DNA of 64,000 nucleotides from Segetibacter sp. (GCA_028288485.1 JAQBNO010000156.1:35720-99719); one strand, 5' to 3'. Positions 53,783 to 63,392 are shown, counted from the stretch's first letter. The notes: generated by a model not told the origin, from the sequence alone. Translations and numbers: made by a program.

Positions 53783-56167
53783 ATGGAGAATCGCCAATCT
53801 AACATTGAACTTGCCGATGAAGTAATGTCGTACGACAGGTTTCGGCAGGAAGTGTTGCAGGATTATAGCATTGCTATGGAAAGCCGGGAAACAAGTCTGC
53901 TTGGAAGACGTGAGGTGCTCACCGGTAAAGCAAAGTTTGGAATTTTTGGCGATGGCAAAGAAGTTGCCCAGATAGCCATGGCAAAGTTTTTTAAAAATGG
54001 CGACTTCCGTGCCGGTTATTACCGTGACCAGACTTTCATGTTCTCAACAGGCCTTTCCAATGCTGAACAATTCTTCGCTCAACTTTATTCTGATCCTGAT
54101 ATTACCCATGATCCTGCCAGCGCCGGCCGCCAGATGAATGCCCACTTTGCAACACCATTTGTTGATGAGGAAGGGAATTGGCTTAACCTTGCCGATCGAA
54201 AAAATATCTCGAGTGATATTGCGCCTACCGCGAGTCAAATGCCAAGGGCTTTAGGACTGGCACTTGCTTCCAAAGCCTTTCGCAGCATGCCGGGGGTAAA
54301 AGAACTGGAGGGCTTAAGTAACAATGGTTCTGAAATATGTTTTTGTACTATTGGTGATGCCAGTACAAGTGAGGGTCATTTTTGGGAAACCATGAATGCG
54401 GCAGGAGTAATGCAGGTTCCATTAGCAGTATTCGTGTGGGACGATGGTTATGGAATTTCAGTTCCGAAGAAGTACCAGACCACAAAAGGTTCTATATCTG
54501 AAGCATTATCGGGTTTCCAGAAAACAAAGCTTACAAACGGCATTAATATTTATAAAGTGAATGGCTGGGATTACGCCGGCATGTGTGAAGTGTTTGAAGC
54601 TGCACTGGATGAAATGAGGGAAACACACGTTCCCGCTCTTTTTCACGTGGAAGAAATAACCCAACCGCAGGGACATTCGACCAGCGGTAGCCATGAACGT
54701 TATAAAACGCACGAACGACTCCAGTGGGAAAAAGACTGGGATTGCATTAAAAAGTTCAGGGAATGGATTATTGCCAATGGCCTTGCTGCCGAAGAAGAAC
54801 TGGCAGATATTGAAGCTGCTGCAAAAGAACATGCGCGCCACAGCAGGGCAAGAGCCTGGGAAAATTATATTACGCCTGTCAGGCACCAGGTAGAAAAAGC
54901 CCTGACTTTGTTAAACAGGGTGGTAGCAAACAATAATGAAACGTCTGAACAACTAAGAAAACTGATCACTGAGTTTCAGACAAACCGAGAGCCCTTGAGG
55001 CGTGACGTGATGAGGACCTTGGGAAGAGTGTTGCAAATTATTCCTGCTGCTACCGAACTTAAGGAATTTTATAAAGAATTAAAGGAAGAAAATAAAGGTC
55101 TTTACAATACTTACTTATATAACCAGGGACCTAAATCGGCATTAAAAGTATCTGAAGTAAAGCCGGTTTTCGCCGAAAATGCGACTATAGTAAACGGCTA
55201 CGAAATCCTTAATAAATATTTTGACCTGCTCTTTACCTCGAATCCAAAAGTGTTTGCTTTTGGAGAAGATGTTGGTAAGATCGGAGATGTTAACCAGGGC
55301 TTTGCCGGACTGCAGGAGAAGCATGGCAGTAACAGGATCTTTGATACGGGTATTCGCGAACTCACTATAATGGGCCAGGGCCTTGGTATGGCAATGCGCG
55401 GACTTAGACCGATTGCTGAAATACAATATCTTGATTACCTGCTCTATGGACTTCAACCATTAAGTGATGATGTTGCTACCTGTCATTACAGAACCAAGGG
55501 GCGTCAGAGCTGCCCGCTGATTGTTCGTACCCGTGGTCACCGGTTAGAGGGAATCTGGCATAGCGGTTCTCCAATGGGTTTGCTCATTAATTCGTTGAGA
55601 GGGGTTTATGTGTGCGTGCCACGAAGCATGGTGCAGGCTGCAGGAATGTACAACACATTATTAAAAGGAAATGATCCGGGGCTTATGATCGAAAGCCTGA
55701 ACGGTTACCGCCTTAAGGAAAAGATGCCGTCGAACTTACTTGAATTTACGGTTTCGCTTGGCATGCCCGAGGTGTTGCGGAAAGGTGAGGATATTACTAT
55801 TGTTTCTTATGGCTCTACCCTGAGGATAATTGAGGACGCGGCTAACACGCTTCAAAAGCTTGGCGTAAGCTGCGAAATCATAGATGTACAAACTTTGCTA
55901 CCCTTTGATATTCATCATTCAATTGTTGAGTCCTTAAAAAAGACAAACCGCATTGTTTTTATAGATGAGGATGTGCCCGGCGGTGCTTCCGCCTATATGT
56001 TTAATAAGGTGATTGAAGAACAAAACGGCTACCGCTACCTCGATGTTGCCGCACGAACCATTACTTCGCAGCCGCATCGCCCATCGTATGGCAGCGACGG
56101 TGATTATTTTAGTAAACCTAATGCAGAAGATATTGTAGATAGAATACAGGAAATGATGGCCGAGTAA
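53783..56167 (+). CDS. 2-oxoacid dehydrogenase E1, fused alpha and beta subunits
   Basis: A 794-residue protein with both E1 subunits in one chain. The alpha-type half (about 1-440) has the TPP/Mg region CTIGDASTSEGHFWETMNAA and substrate-side GSHERYKTHERL. The beta-type half (about 465-794) starts FAENATIVNGYEILNKYF and contains FAFGEDVGKIGDVNQGF, the IRELTIMGQGLGMAMRGLRP block, YLDYLLYGLQPL and C-terminal VDVQTLLPFDIHH-like and FIDEDVPGGASAYMF. It decarboxylates a 2-oxo acid and acylates the E2 lipoyl group. The overall pattern fits the branched-chain 2-oxoacid type of Bacteroidota, but pyruvate cannot be excluded. E2 and E3 genes are not in this window. The start is ATG 53783; the preceding in-frame codons overlap the promoter. 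Confidence 0.92.
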   Translation: MENRQSNIELADEVMSYDRFRQEVLQDYSIAMESRETSLLGRREVLTGKAKFGIFGDGKEVAQIAMAKFFKNGDFRAGYYRDQTFMFSTGLSNAEQFFAQLYSDPDITHDPASAGRQMNAHFATPFVDEEGNWLNLADRKNISSDIAPTASQMPRALGLALASKAFRSMPGVKELEGLSNNGSEICFCTIGDASTSEGHFWETMNAAGVMQVPLAVFVWDDGYGISVPKKYQTTKGSISEALSGFQKTKLTNGINIYKVNGWDYAGMCEVFEAALDEMRETHVPALFHVEEITQPQGHSTSGSHERYKTHERLQWEKDWDCIKKFREWIIANGLAAEEELADIEAAAKEHARHSRARAWENYITPVRHQVEKALTLLNRVVANNNETSEQLRKLITEFQTNREPLRRDVMRTLGRVLQIIPAATELKEFYKELKEENKGLYNTYLYNQGPKSALKVSEVKPVFAENATIVNGYEILNKYFDLLFTSNPKVFAFGEDVGKIGDVNQGFAGLQEKHGSNRIFDTGIRELTIMGQGLGMAMRGLRPIAEIQYLDYLLYGLQPLSDDVATCHYRTKGRQSCPLIVRTRGHRLEGIWHSGSPMGLLINSLRGVYVCVPRSMVQAAGMYNTLLKGNDPGLMIESLNGYRLKEKMPSNLLEFTVSLGMPEVLRKGEDITIVSYGSTLRIIEDAANTLQKLGVSCEIIDVQTLLPFDIHHSIVESLKKTNRIVFIDEDVPGGASAYMFNKVIEEQNGYRYLDVAARTITSQPHRPSYGSDGDYFSKPNAEDIVDRIQEMMAE

Positions 56168-56360
56168 GATTATGATCAGGATTTTTTGGGTGACGGCCAT
56201 TTGAACATTGGGGAGCTTTTGTTGCGACGCTCCGTTTATCAGCAAGTTACCTGTTCAACTTTTTCCTTTGTTCTATAAGCACATTCAATAAAAGTTGCTT
56301 AATGTGTTTCTCGTACCGGAGTGGCCCAAATGATTAGCCCAAGTTGCTCAAGGAGATTCA

Positions 56361-56438
56361 GTACAAGTCGGTGACATCACCAAAAGGATCGATTCGCACA
56401 ACAATGTAACACGGAGGATTTGCTGCCGGACCAATAAA
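56361..56438 (+). repeat. Dispersed intergenic element, GGATC-module form
   Basis: GTACAAGTCGGTGACATCAC, then CAAAAGGATCGATTCG, then ACAACAATGTAAC, ending GCTGCCGGACCAATAAAG. It shows the same module order as the minus-strand copies at 9353 and 61445. Confidence 0.7.
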
Positions 56439-56506
56439 GAAAAAAATAAGCTGATTTTATAAGGGTAAGGTAATAAAGACAGCTTTCATGGGAATTATAA
56501 TAAAAC

Positions 56507-56536
56507 AAAAGGCCAGGCATATTGCCCGGCCTTTTT
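56507..56536. terminator. Bidirectional terminator
   Basis: AAAAGGCCAGGC (56507-56518) pairs with GCCCGGCCTTTTT (56524-56536) with one mismatch. A-run and T-run flanks serve both strands. Confidence 0.85.
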
Positions 56537-56557
56537 ACCACTAAATAAAAACTGGAT

Positions 56558-59500
56558 CTACTGAACAATTATCTTCTTTGTCCACGTATTATTTTGATTG
56601 TTTACAGTTAGCAGGTACATTCCCTTTGAAGGAGTTTTTAGGAATGAAACCCTCATTATGCCACTGGCTCCTTGTGAAACTGATACTGGTATTGGGCTGC
56701 CTTGCGCATTCAATAACGTAACATTAAAAGCACCTTTTGTTTGCAGCTTAACCTGGACGGTAGTGCCGGTTAAAGGATTTGGATAAACTTTCATATCCTG
56801 TGCAGACCTTGCACCCGAAATAACCGCATCGGGTGCCTGGCAGTTACCAATTATAACAGATGCAACATTTGTATATGCTACAAAGGAACAAGTAGTGCTT
56901 TTTACCATCAGGCGGTAATATTTGTTTGTAGCTGCACCTAATGGCTGGTATTCAGGACCAGTTGCACCACTGATATCAGTCCATGGAGCAGAGCCCGTGT
57001 TTGAACTTTGCCATTGATAAGTTACAGCACCGTCGGTATAATGACAATTAGTAAGCAAGCCAATTTTTGCAGGTGTAACATTAGCACAAACTGTTTGAGT
57101 TGCATTTCCGATCACTCCGGCTGTAATTGGAGGATAAACATAGATTTCCACCGTATTGCTTATTCCTGGGTTTCCGCAGCCATCAGTTACTTTTCTGCGA
57201 TAACTTGTATTTGCAGTAATTGCTTCCGGTGAATATGAAGGTGAAGTTGCACCGGCTATAGCTTGCCATACACCACCTTGTAAAACTTCCCATTGATAGC
57301 TTACGGTACTTCCACTACAAGCTTCCAATACGCTTTTTATTAAACCAGGAGCAGTTCCTGAACATGTAATAAACGGACCGTCTACAAGCCCTGCCCTCAA
57401 CGGCATCGTAACCGGAATTTCAAACACTACTTCATTTGAATAAGCAGTACGTTTAACACCACCACACATATCAGACACAGCCCTGCGGAAGTAGGTTTTT
57501 TGCGTAATAGTTCCGGGTTGGTAAGATTCGTCGTTTGCTCCCGAGAGATCTGTCCAGCTTCCGCCAATGATCATCATCTGCCATTGATACATCGGATTTT
57601 CTCCATAACCTGTAACCGGTGTTACGCTCTTTATTAAACCTGCTGTGGTGCCGGAACAAAGAATAGGGGACGACTCTATTGCGATTGTTCCAGGATTGAG
57701 TGCTTCAGTGTGAACTTCAATAGTAAATGGAGCTGTATAAGCAAAGCTCCCAAAAGCATCTGTTACTTTCAACCTGTACTGTGTGGTTTGGGTAATAACA
57801 GGGGGCTGGTAGTCCATATGAGTCGCTCCCGGAATTTCTGTCCATGTTGGCGATAAAATTGGTTTTGTTTCCCAGCTATACGTATAGGGAGGAGTTCCGC
57901 CTGAAGGATCGGTAGTGGTTGAAATGACACCAGGTCTGTTACCGGGGAACACACATTGTGAACCCGCAAGGGTACAAGGTATGATGGTGTCTTTTTTCAG
58001 GAATACCTCCACAGTATAGGTGTATTTGGTTGCAAGGCAGCCATTATCCTTAACAACTCTCCTGTAATACATAGGTTGTGTAAGAGACGGTGGCTGGTAA
58101 CCTGGAGTATTTACTGAAGGTATTGTTGAGAATGGACCTACGGCCAGTGGTGCACTTTCCCATGAAAGGGTATAAGAGCCGGTACCGCCTGAAGGACCTG
58201 ACACAGAGTTTAAAGGTAAAGGAGTTCCCCCTGGAGCGATCCTTTGTACAGTAGGCTCGATATCTCCCGCAATTAGTGCAGGCCTTGTATCTATTTCGAC
58301 TTCGTTTGAAGCAACCGCTCTTGTATTGTTACCGCAATGATCCATCGCTAACCTTCTGAACCATGTTTTTTCGGTAATAGGATCAGGTATTAAGCTGGCG
58401 CGAATTTGACCATCGATGTTTTTCCAGTCTCCCGAAGCACTCTTGATTTGCCATTGATAGCTTAGTCTTTCTGCATAGCCGGTTGGTGAACCTGTACTCG
58501 TAATTTCTGCCGGTGATGAACCAAGGCACGCAACATTACTGGTTGCTTTAATTGAACCACCCGTTAAAACAGTTTCTACCTTAGTGATTTTTTCTGACGC
58601 TGAGTATACAATAGTTCCTGCAGCATCAGTTACTTTTTTACGGAAATAGGTGGACTCGGTTAACAATGGTGGTTGGTAAGTTGCACCGGTTGCACCAGGT
58701 ATGGTTGTAAAGTTTACATTGTCGGAACTCCACTGCCATTCAATTAAATAAGGTGCTACACCCCCGGTTGGCGGATATAATTGTTGTAAAGGAGAAGAAG
58801 GTTGGCCGGGGAAGAAACACGCAGAGTAAAGAACAAAATTACCCGCATTCAATATTCCGTTGCTTACAAATACAGTTGCCATTGGGCTTTCTGCGGTGTT
58901 TAAGCATTTTACATCCTTGACAATTCTTTTATAATAAGTTGTTTGGTTGAGGGGGCCGGGAGAATAACTGAGGCCTGTTGCCCCGGGGATATTAGTATAC
59001 GGACCCCTGTCGAAAATAGCTGACTGCCACTGGTAAGTGTAGTTGTTAGTTCCACCCGTTGCAGGTGCTGTAGAAGTGAGTGGAGTTGGCGTGACGCCGG
59101 CTAATACGGTTTGAGTTAGCGGCGTAATGGCGCCGGCTTGCAAAGGAGGAGCAAGTGTTAGTGTAACAACATTTGAATAAGCGTTATTGCCGCAATTGTC
59201 TGTAGCAACTCTGCGGTACGACGTTGTTTTGAATAGAAAACCAACATTGTAATTCAGGTCGGAAGCGCCGCTTATTGGTTCCCATCCTGAGCCGTCATTC
59301 ATCTCCCATGAATAGGTAACGATACCGATGTCGGCGCCCGGCACCTGGTTGCCGGTTATTTTTCCGCCAGCAGCGCCAATACAGATCGGGTCTGTGGTTG
59401 CAGGTGTGAGGGTTCCGCCGGTAACATTCAGTCTTATAACTGTGGTGATTCCGGAGGTGTCAATACATGAACCGGTTGAAATGTACACCCTGTAAGCGCC

Positions 59501-59791
59501 TAAACTCGACGTTGAATAAGTTGAGCCCGTTGCCCCTGCAATGCTCGCAAACGGTCCTCCTGCAGTCGTTTGAACCTGCCACTGAAAGTTATAACCCGAT
59601 AGTGCCGGTTCGGCATTGAGTGTAAGGGAAGCCCCGCTACACAGGTTGAGAATCGAGCCATTGGTAATTTTTGCAGTAAAGCCTGCACACTTTGCCTGAG
59701 GTCTTTGTGCACTCGATGTTTGGTACAGTAACATTGAGGACAAAAATGCAAGCATAAAACTCCATTTGCGAAGTGTAAACGCTGTTTTCAT
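56558..59791 (-). CDS. Large secreted repeat protein with T9SS C-terminal sorting domain
   Basis: A 1077-residue protein with an N-terminal signal peptide (about 1-28, ending QTSSAQ). About nine to ten degenerate repeats of about 90-100 residues follow. Each has a YQWQ...G.W..I.GAT...Y.P..IT..T.YRR.VTD.CGN pattern, reminiscent of PKD/Ig-like adhesin modules. The last 75 residues (from KVYPNPLTG) match the type IX secretion sorting domain: NVTLLNAQGSPIPV, GIMRVSFLKTPSKGMYLLTV, and terminal basic KKIIVQ. It is expected to pass the outer membrane by T9SS and be attached to the surface. Genes of the secretion machine are not in this window. It is monocistronic, with a terminator just downstream. 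Confidence 0.9.
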   Translation of the reverse strand: MKTAFTLRKWSFMLAFLSSMLLYQTSSAQRPQAKCAGFTAKITNGSILNLCSGASLTLNAEPALSGYNFQWQVQTTAGGPFASIAGATGSTYSTSSLGAYRVYISTGSCIDTSGITTVIRLNVTGGTLTPATTDPICIGAAGGKITGNQVPGADIGIVTYSWEMNDGSGWEPISGASDLNYNVGFLFKTTSYRRVATDNCGNNAYSNVVTLTLAPPLQAGAITPLTQTVLAGVTPTPLTSTAPATGGTNNYTYQWQSAIFDRGPYTNIPGATGLSYSPGPLNQTTYYKRIVKDVKCLNTAESPMATVFVSNGILNAGNFVLYSACFFPGQPSSPLQQLYPPTGGVAPYLIEWQWSSDNVNFTTIPGATGATYQPPLLTESTYFRKKVTDAAGTIVYSASEKITKVETVLTGGSIKATSNVACLGSSPAEITSTGSPTGYAERLSYQWQIKSASGDWKNIDGQIRASLIPDPITEKTWFRRLAMDHCGNNTRAVASNEVEIDTRPALIAGDIEPTVQRIAPGGTPLPLNSVSGPSGGTGSYTLSWESAPLAVGPFSTIPSVNTPGYQPPSLTQPMYYRRVVKDNGCLATKYTYTVEVFLKKDTIIPCTLAGSQCVFPGNRPGVISTTTDPSGGTPPYTYSWETKPILSPTWTEIPGATHMDYQPPVITQTTQYRLKVTDAFGSFAYTAPFTIEVHTEALNPGTIAIESSPILCSGTTAGLIKSVTPVTGYGENPMYQWQMMIIGGSWTDLSGANDESYQPGTITQKTYFRRAVSDMCGGVKRTAYSNEVVFEIPVTMPLRAGLVDGPFITCSGTAPGLIKSVLEACSGSTVSYQWEVLQGGVWQAIAGATSPSYSPEAITANTSYRRKVTDGCGNPGISNTVEIYVYPPITAGVIGNATQTVCANVTPAKIGLLTNCHYTDGAVTYQWQSSNTGSAPWTDISGATGPEYQPLGAATNKYYRLMVKSTTCSFVAYTNVASVIIGNCQAPDAVISGARSAQDMKVYPNPLTGTTVQVKLQTKGAFNVTLLNAQGSPIPVSVSQGASGIMRVSFLKTPSKGMYLLTVNNQNNTWTKKIIVQ

Positions 59792-60024
59792 AATTGGTAT
59801 TTTGGGTCAAAAAAAATTTGAGAAATAAAAAGGTGCCCGGCAGAATACCCGGATTAAAAAGTCTTTCAGCTAATATTGGTTAAACTCGGCCGATAGGGAT
59901 GGCCGGAACAGGCTTTTCCGATAGAGATATTGAATTACGCAAGGAAGCAAAAAATGCCCTGGCAGGCTTAAGTTCCTTTCCGCAATAATTAAGATATAAT
60001 TTCTACTAATAAAGTTGCTTACGC

Positions 60025-60441
60025 TTAATTAAAAAATTTAATTTTTAATGAAGCAGAGGGAATCCAGCACGCTTCATTCTTTCCAAACCATTTATACCTG
60101 TTGCGGGCAATAAAATCGTACACCGGGTTTCTTAAAAAAGGAGGGATAATTATAAAAACATAAAGAAGCGACCAGGGACCCGATAATTGTTTTGCCACCT
60201 TCAATGCGCCTGTAGATTTGGTATATATTTTACCGTTTTGGTACAGTATAAAAGAATTAAACTTATTGGTAGAAAGGTGGAGTTTTTGTAATAAAGCCTG
60301 GCCAAAATCAGATTGTAACGAGGCAAACCGGAACACATCTTTTTTGTCTCTCTCGATTAAAAATTGAACGGCAGAATTGCATAAGTTGCAAACACCATCG
60401 AATAAAATAACAGGATGCGTACTTGAGGTTATATCAGGCAT
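60025..60441 (-). CDS. DCC-family thiol-disulfide oxidoreductase-like protein (DUF393)
   Basis: A 138-residue DUF393 protein with the family signature DGVCNLCN (15-22, Cys18 and Cys21), RFASLQSDFGQALL, and C-terminal LRNPVYDFIARNRYKWFGK. Members are thought to have thioredoxin-like or electron-transfer-related folds; function is not established. The ATG directly follows a perfect GC hairpin plus six-T run (60442-60465), leaving no space for a normal ribosome site. Its expression may be controlled there. It is downstream of yebC across a dispersed-element copy. Confidence 0.88.
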   Translation of the reverse strand: MPDITSSTHPVILFDGVCNLCNSAVQFLIERDKKDVFRFASLQSDFGQALLQKLHLSTNKFNSFILYQNGKIYTKSTGALKVAKQLSGPWSLLYVFIIIPPFLRNPVYDFIARNRYKWFGKNEACWIPSASLKIKFFN

Positions 60442-60465
60442 AAAAAAGGCCGGAGTAATCCGGCC
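60442..60465 (-). terminator. Terminator-like hairpin touching the DUF393 start codon
   Basis: On the minus strand GGCCGG-ATTACT-CCGGCC followed by six T then ATG. It may be a terminator of yebC read-through or an attenuator of the DUF393 gene. Confidence 0.7.
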
Positions 60466-60540
60466 GTAAAGATACTTGCTTATTATAAGAAGACAAGTTT
60501 GTTATACTTACCAAGGTTTTCCGCCTTAATTTTTCTTCAG

Positions 60541-60649
60541 TAAAAGAGTGCGACGCTTCGACCGGGTCCAGGGTGCGATGGTATGAAAAACTGTTTGTGA
60601 ACCGCTGCGATGCATCGAAGGCAACGGCTGTTAAATTAAAATTACCAAA
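60541..60649 (+). repeat. Dispersed intergenic element, CTTCGA-module form, diverged
   Basis: AAAAGAGTGCGACGCTTCGA, CCGGGTCCAGGGTGCG, TTTGTGAACCGCTGCG, then GGCAACGGC, ending AAAATTACCAAAG. The module order matches 51139. Confidence 0.65.
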
Positions 60650-60672
60650 GTTGGTAACACAACAATTTTCTC

Positions 60673-61383
60673 CTATTTCAGGTTGTGATACACCTTTTGA
60701 ACGTCTTCATCCTGTTCGAGCTTATCTACCAGTTCCAGTACTTCTTTGGCCTGCTCTTCCGGCAGTTCAACTGTTGTAGTTGGAATGCGGGTAAGTTCGG
60801 CGCTTAGCGGTGTAATTCCTTTTTCTTCCAGTGCGTTTGCCATTGTTCCAAACTGGTCGTATTCGGTACGAAGAACAATGTTGCCTTCCTCATCTTCCCC
60901 GATTTCTTCCAGGCCATAATCTATAAATTCCAATTCCAGTTCTTCAAGGTCTTGTCCGTCGTTTTTAATTTTAAATTCTCCCATCCGGTGAAAGGTAAAA
61001 GCAACTGAACCACTGGTGCCAAGGCTTCCCTCTCCTTTGCGGAAATGCATTCTTACGTTGGCAACGGTACGGGTAGGGTTATCGGTGGCAGTTTCAACCA
61101 ATACAGCAACGCCGTGAGGAGCGTAGCCTTCATACACCACCTCTTCATAATTAGTCATGTCTTTGCCCTGGGCCCTTTTAATCGCAGCTTCCACCCGGTC
61201 TTTCGGCATGCCTACACCTTTCGCATTAGCAAAACACCTGCGAAGAACGGGATTGGTTGCAGGGTCGGGACCACCTGTTTTTACGGCTATTGCTATTTCC
61301 TTCCCAATTCGTGTAAATGCCTTAGCCATGCGGTCCCAGCGGGCAAACATGGTCGATTTACGAACTTCAAATATTCTTCCCAT
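60673..61383 (-). CDS. yebC: YebC/PmpR family protein
   Basis: A 236-residue member of the YebC/PmpR (TACO1) family. The start [34 protein letters not shown] is the Bacteroidota form. Family blocks include [34 protein letters not shown]...[10 protein letters not shown], and [17 protein letters not shown]. The family was first described as a transcription regulator; some members assist translation of proline-rich stretches. Which role applies here is open. It appears monocistronic on the minus strand. Confidence 0.95.
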   Translation of the reverse strand: MGRIFEVRKSTMFARWDRMAKAFTRIGKEIAIAVKTGGPDPATNPVLRRCFANAKGVGMPKDRVEAAIKRAQGKDMTNYEEVVYEGYAPHGVAVLVETATDNPTRTVANVRMHFRKGEGSLGTSGSVAFTFHRMGEFKIKNDGQDLEELELEFIDYGLEEIGEDEEGNIVLRTEYDQFGTMANALEEKGITPLSAELTRIPTTTVELPEEQAKEVLELVDKLEQDEDVQKVYHNLK

Positions 61384-61444
61384 GATTATTGATACTTCAT
61401 TTTATTAATTATTTCTTTAATTGACCAGCTTTTTCTCTTTACTC

Positions 61445-61494
61445 AACTTTTGTTGTCCGAATGGATCCCTCTGGCAATATCACCCGCTTGTACT
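61445..61494 (-). repeat. Dispersed intergenic element, GGATCC-module form, short
   Basis: On the minus strand: AGTACAAGCGGGTGATATTG, then CCAGAGGGATCCATTCGG and ACAACAAAAG. Confidence 0.6.
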
Positions 61495-61527
61495 ATCATT
61501 TCCTTATATTCATCAGAATTAATGCAG

Positions 61528-61570
61528 TTGAAGAGTGCGACGCAAGAAAAGAATTATTGAAAACCAAAAG
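61528..61570 (+). repeat. Dispersed intergenic element, short form, truncated
   Basis: TTGAAGAGTGCGACGCAAG, ending GAAAACCAAAAG. It is shorter than other copies but keeps both ends. Confidence 0.6.
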
Positions 61571-61647
61571 CCGGATCCACAAAAAAAAATTGGTATTAAA
61601 AACGTGGCAAATTTAAGAGAACGGGATCAGCCTGCCAACCCAAAAAT

Positions 61648-61682
61648 AAAAAGCCGCCCTGAATGTAACAGAACGGCTTTTT
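61648..61682. terminator. Rho-independent terminator after the permease gene
   Basis: AAAAAGCCG (61648-61656) pairs with CGGCTTTTT (61674-61682) with a 17-base loop. The A-run serves the minus strand. Confidence 0.75.
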
Positions 61683-61688
61683 ATTTTT

Positions 61689-63392
61689 TTATTCATTATC
61701 GATTTTAATTCTCTCCTCCAAAGGATTAGCCGGTTCATGATCGTCTACCGGTTCAGGTCTCCCGAGCCGGGTACCAAACACGAACAGGTGGACCAGTGCA
61801 AATATTATTGAAATGTATAGCAAAGTTCTGTCTTCGTCGAAACCAACACTATACTGATGCAGAAGGCCGGCAACAATTAATAAAGCAGCCAAGACAAGGC
61901 CGGTATACCGCGCTACTTTCATACCTTTTCTCGTGGTAGTGCCATTGCCCAGGTGGCTATGTTTAACCCCGTAAGCCAGATAAATATCCATGCCGATCAG
62001 CATCCAAACCAATAGACGAATCCATGTATCTGGTGGTAAAAACGCCATCATGAATAAACAGGTAAAAATGCCCAGTATAGGCACTAACGGAACCATGGGG
62101 GTTTTAAAGGATCTTGGTATTTCGGGCATTTTCACGCGCATTACCCAGATTCCTATACAGACCAAAATGAATGCAAACAAAGTTCCGATACTCGTCATCT
62201 CCCCAACAACTCTTGCAGGTACAAATGCTGCAAATAGGCTTACGAAAAGCATGAACAACAAATTATTCTTTGCAGGAGTTTGGGTTACAGGATTTATAGT
62301 TGAAAAAATCTTAGGGATTAAACCGTCTTTACTCATACTAAAGAAAACACGGCTTTGACCCATTAACATGACCAGTATAACAGAAGAATAACCTGCGAGT
62401 ATAGCTACAATAATGGCACGGTTTAACCAGGGATAGTCTGGTTGTATCACACCGGCTGCATCGGGACTTCCCATTTTATCAATTGCAAGTGCAACCGGAG
62501 CTATTCCATCTTTACCGGCAAAAGTTGTATAACTGGTAACCCCTGTCATAACATGCGCAAACAATATATATAAGACGGTACAAATGGCCAGTGAACCTAA
62601 TATTCCCCATGGCATGTCTTTCTTTGGATTTTTTGCTTCCTGTGCTGCCGTACTTACAGCATCGAAGCCAATATAGGCAAAGAAAACTATTGCAGCGGAC
62701 CTTATAATCCCGGAAAAACCAAAATCACCAAAATTTCCAGTATTATCAGGAATGTAGGGATTGTAGTTGTCGTTATTAATGTATTTCCAGCCAAGAAATA
62801 TAAATACCAGTACCACCGCTACTTTTAAGGCTACTATAACACCGTTCACCACTGCACTTTCTTTAGTTCCTTTTATTAACAGTAAACTCATTAATATAAT
62901 AATAAAAACTGCAGGAAGATTAATGATGCCGCCGTCCCATGGTCCGAGGGTAAGTGAGACAGGCAGATGCACATCAAATCCTTCCAGGAACTTTACCAGG
63001 TAACGGCTCCAGCTGATGCCAACTGTGGCTGCCCCTACTGCGTATTCCAAAACAAGATCCCATCCAATGATCCATGCAATAAATTCTCCCATGGTTGCAT
63101 AAGAATAGGTATAAGCACTTCCGGCAACCGGTATCATGGATGCAAATTCTGCATAACAAAGTCCGGCAAACAAACAGCCGAAAGCAGCGACAACAAAAGA
63201 AATCGTAATAGCGGGGCCTGCATGATTTGCCGCAGCCATACCTGTAATTGAAAATAACCCGGCACCAATAATTGCTCCTATTCCTAATGCTACAAGCCCG
63301 CCGGCACCCAACGTTCGTTTAAGGGTGTGAGTGCCTGTTTCCTGCGCTTCATTCAGTAACGCATTCATTGGTTTTCTTACAAATAAACTCAT
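61689..63392 (-). CDS. APC-family amino acid permease (cationic amino acid transporter type)
   Basis: A 567-residue inner-membrane permease with about 12-14 membrane segments. The first segment holds the APC substrate motif LGIGAIIGAGLFSITG (about 36-51), followed by GPAITISFVVAAFGCLFAGLCYAEFASMIPVAGSAYTYSY (segments 2-3), typical of the CAT/YfnA subgroup. The C-terminal half has FAYIGFDAVSTAAQEAKNP and SMSKDGLIPKIFS. It imports amino acids, probably cationic or neutral, with a cation gradient. Specificity is inferred from subgroup only. The gene stands alone and ends at a clear terminator. Confidence 0.93.
   Translation of the reverse strand: MSLFVRKPMNALLNEAQETGTHTLKRTLGAGGLVALGIGAIIGAGLFSITGMAAANHAGPAITISFVVAAFGCLFAGLCYAEFASMIPVAGSAYTYSYATMGEFIAWIIGWDLVLEYAVGAATVGISWSRYLVKFLEGFDVHLPVSLTLGPWDGGIINLPAVFIIILMSLLLIKGTKESAVVNGVIVALKVAVVLVFIFLGWKYINNDNYNPYIPDNTGNFGDFGFSGIIRSAAIVFFAYIGFDAVSTAAQEAKNPKKDMPWGILGSLAICTVLYILFAHVMTGVTSYTTFAGKDGIAPVALAIDKMGSPDAAGVIQPDYPWLNRAIIVAILAGYSSVILVMLMGQSRVFFSMSKDGLIPKIFSTINPVTQTPAKNNLLFMLFVSLFAAFVPARVVGEMTSIGTLFAFILVCIGIWVMRVKMPEIPRSFKTPMVPLVPILGIFTCLFMMAFLPPDTWIRLLVWMLIGMDIYLAYGVKHSHLGNGTTTRKGMKVARYTGLVLAALLIVAGLLHQYSVGFDEDRTLLYISIIFALVHLFVFGTRLGRPEPVDDHEPANPLEERIKIDNE

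Larger units (their letters stand above)
56168..56557. other. 390-bp convergent intergenic region
   Basis: No gene. It contains one dispersed-element copy and a strong bidirectional terminator (56507-56536) between the E1 gene and the T9SS protein gene. Confidence 0.6.
61384..61688. other. 305-bp intergenic region between yebC and the permease gene
   Basis: No gene. Contains two dispersed-element copies back to back (61445-61494 minus, 61528-61570 plus) and the permease terminator (61648-61682). Confidence 0.6.
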
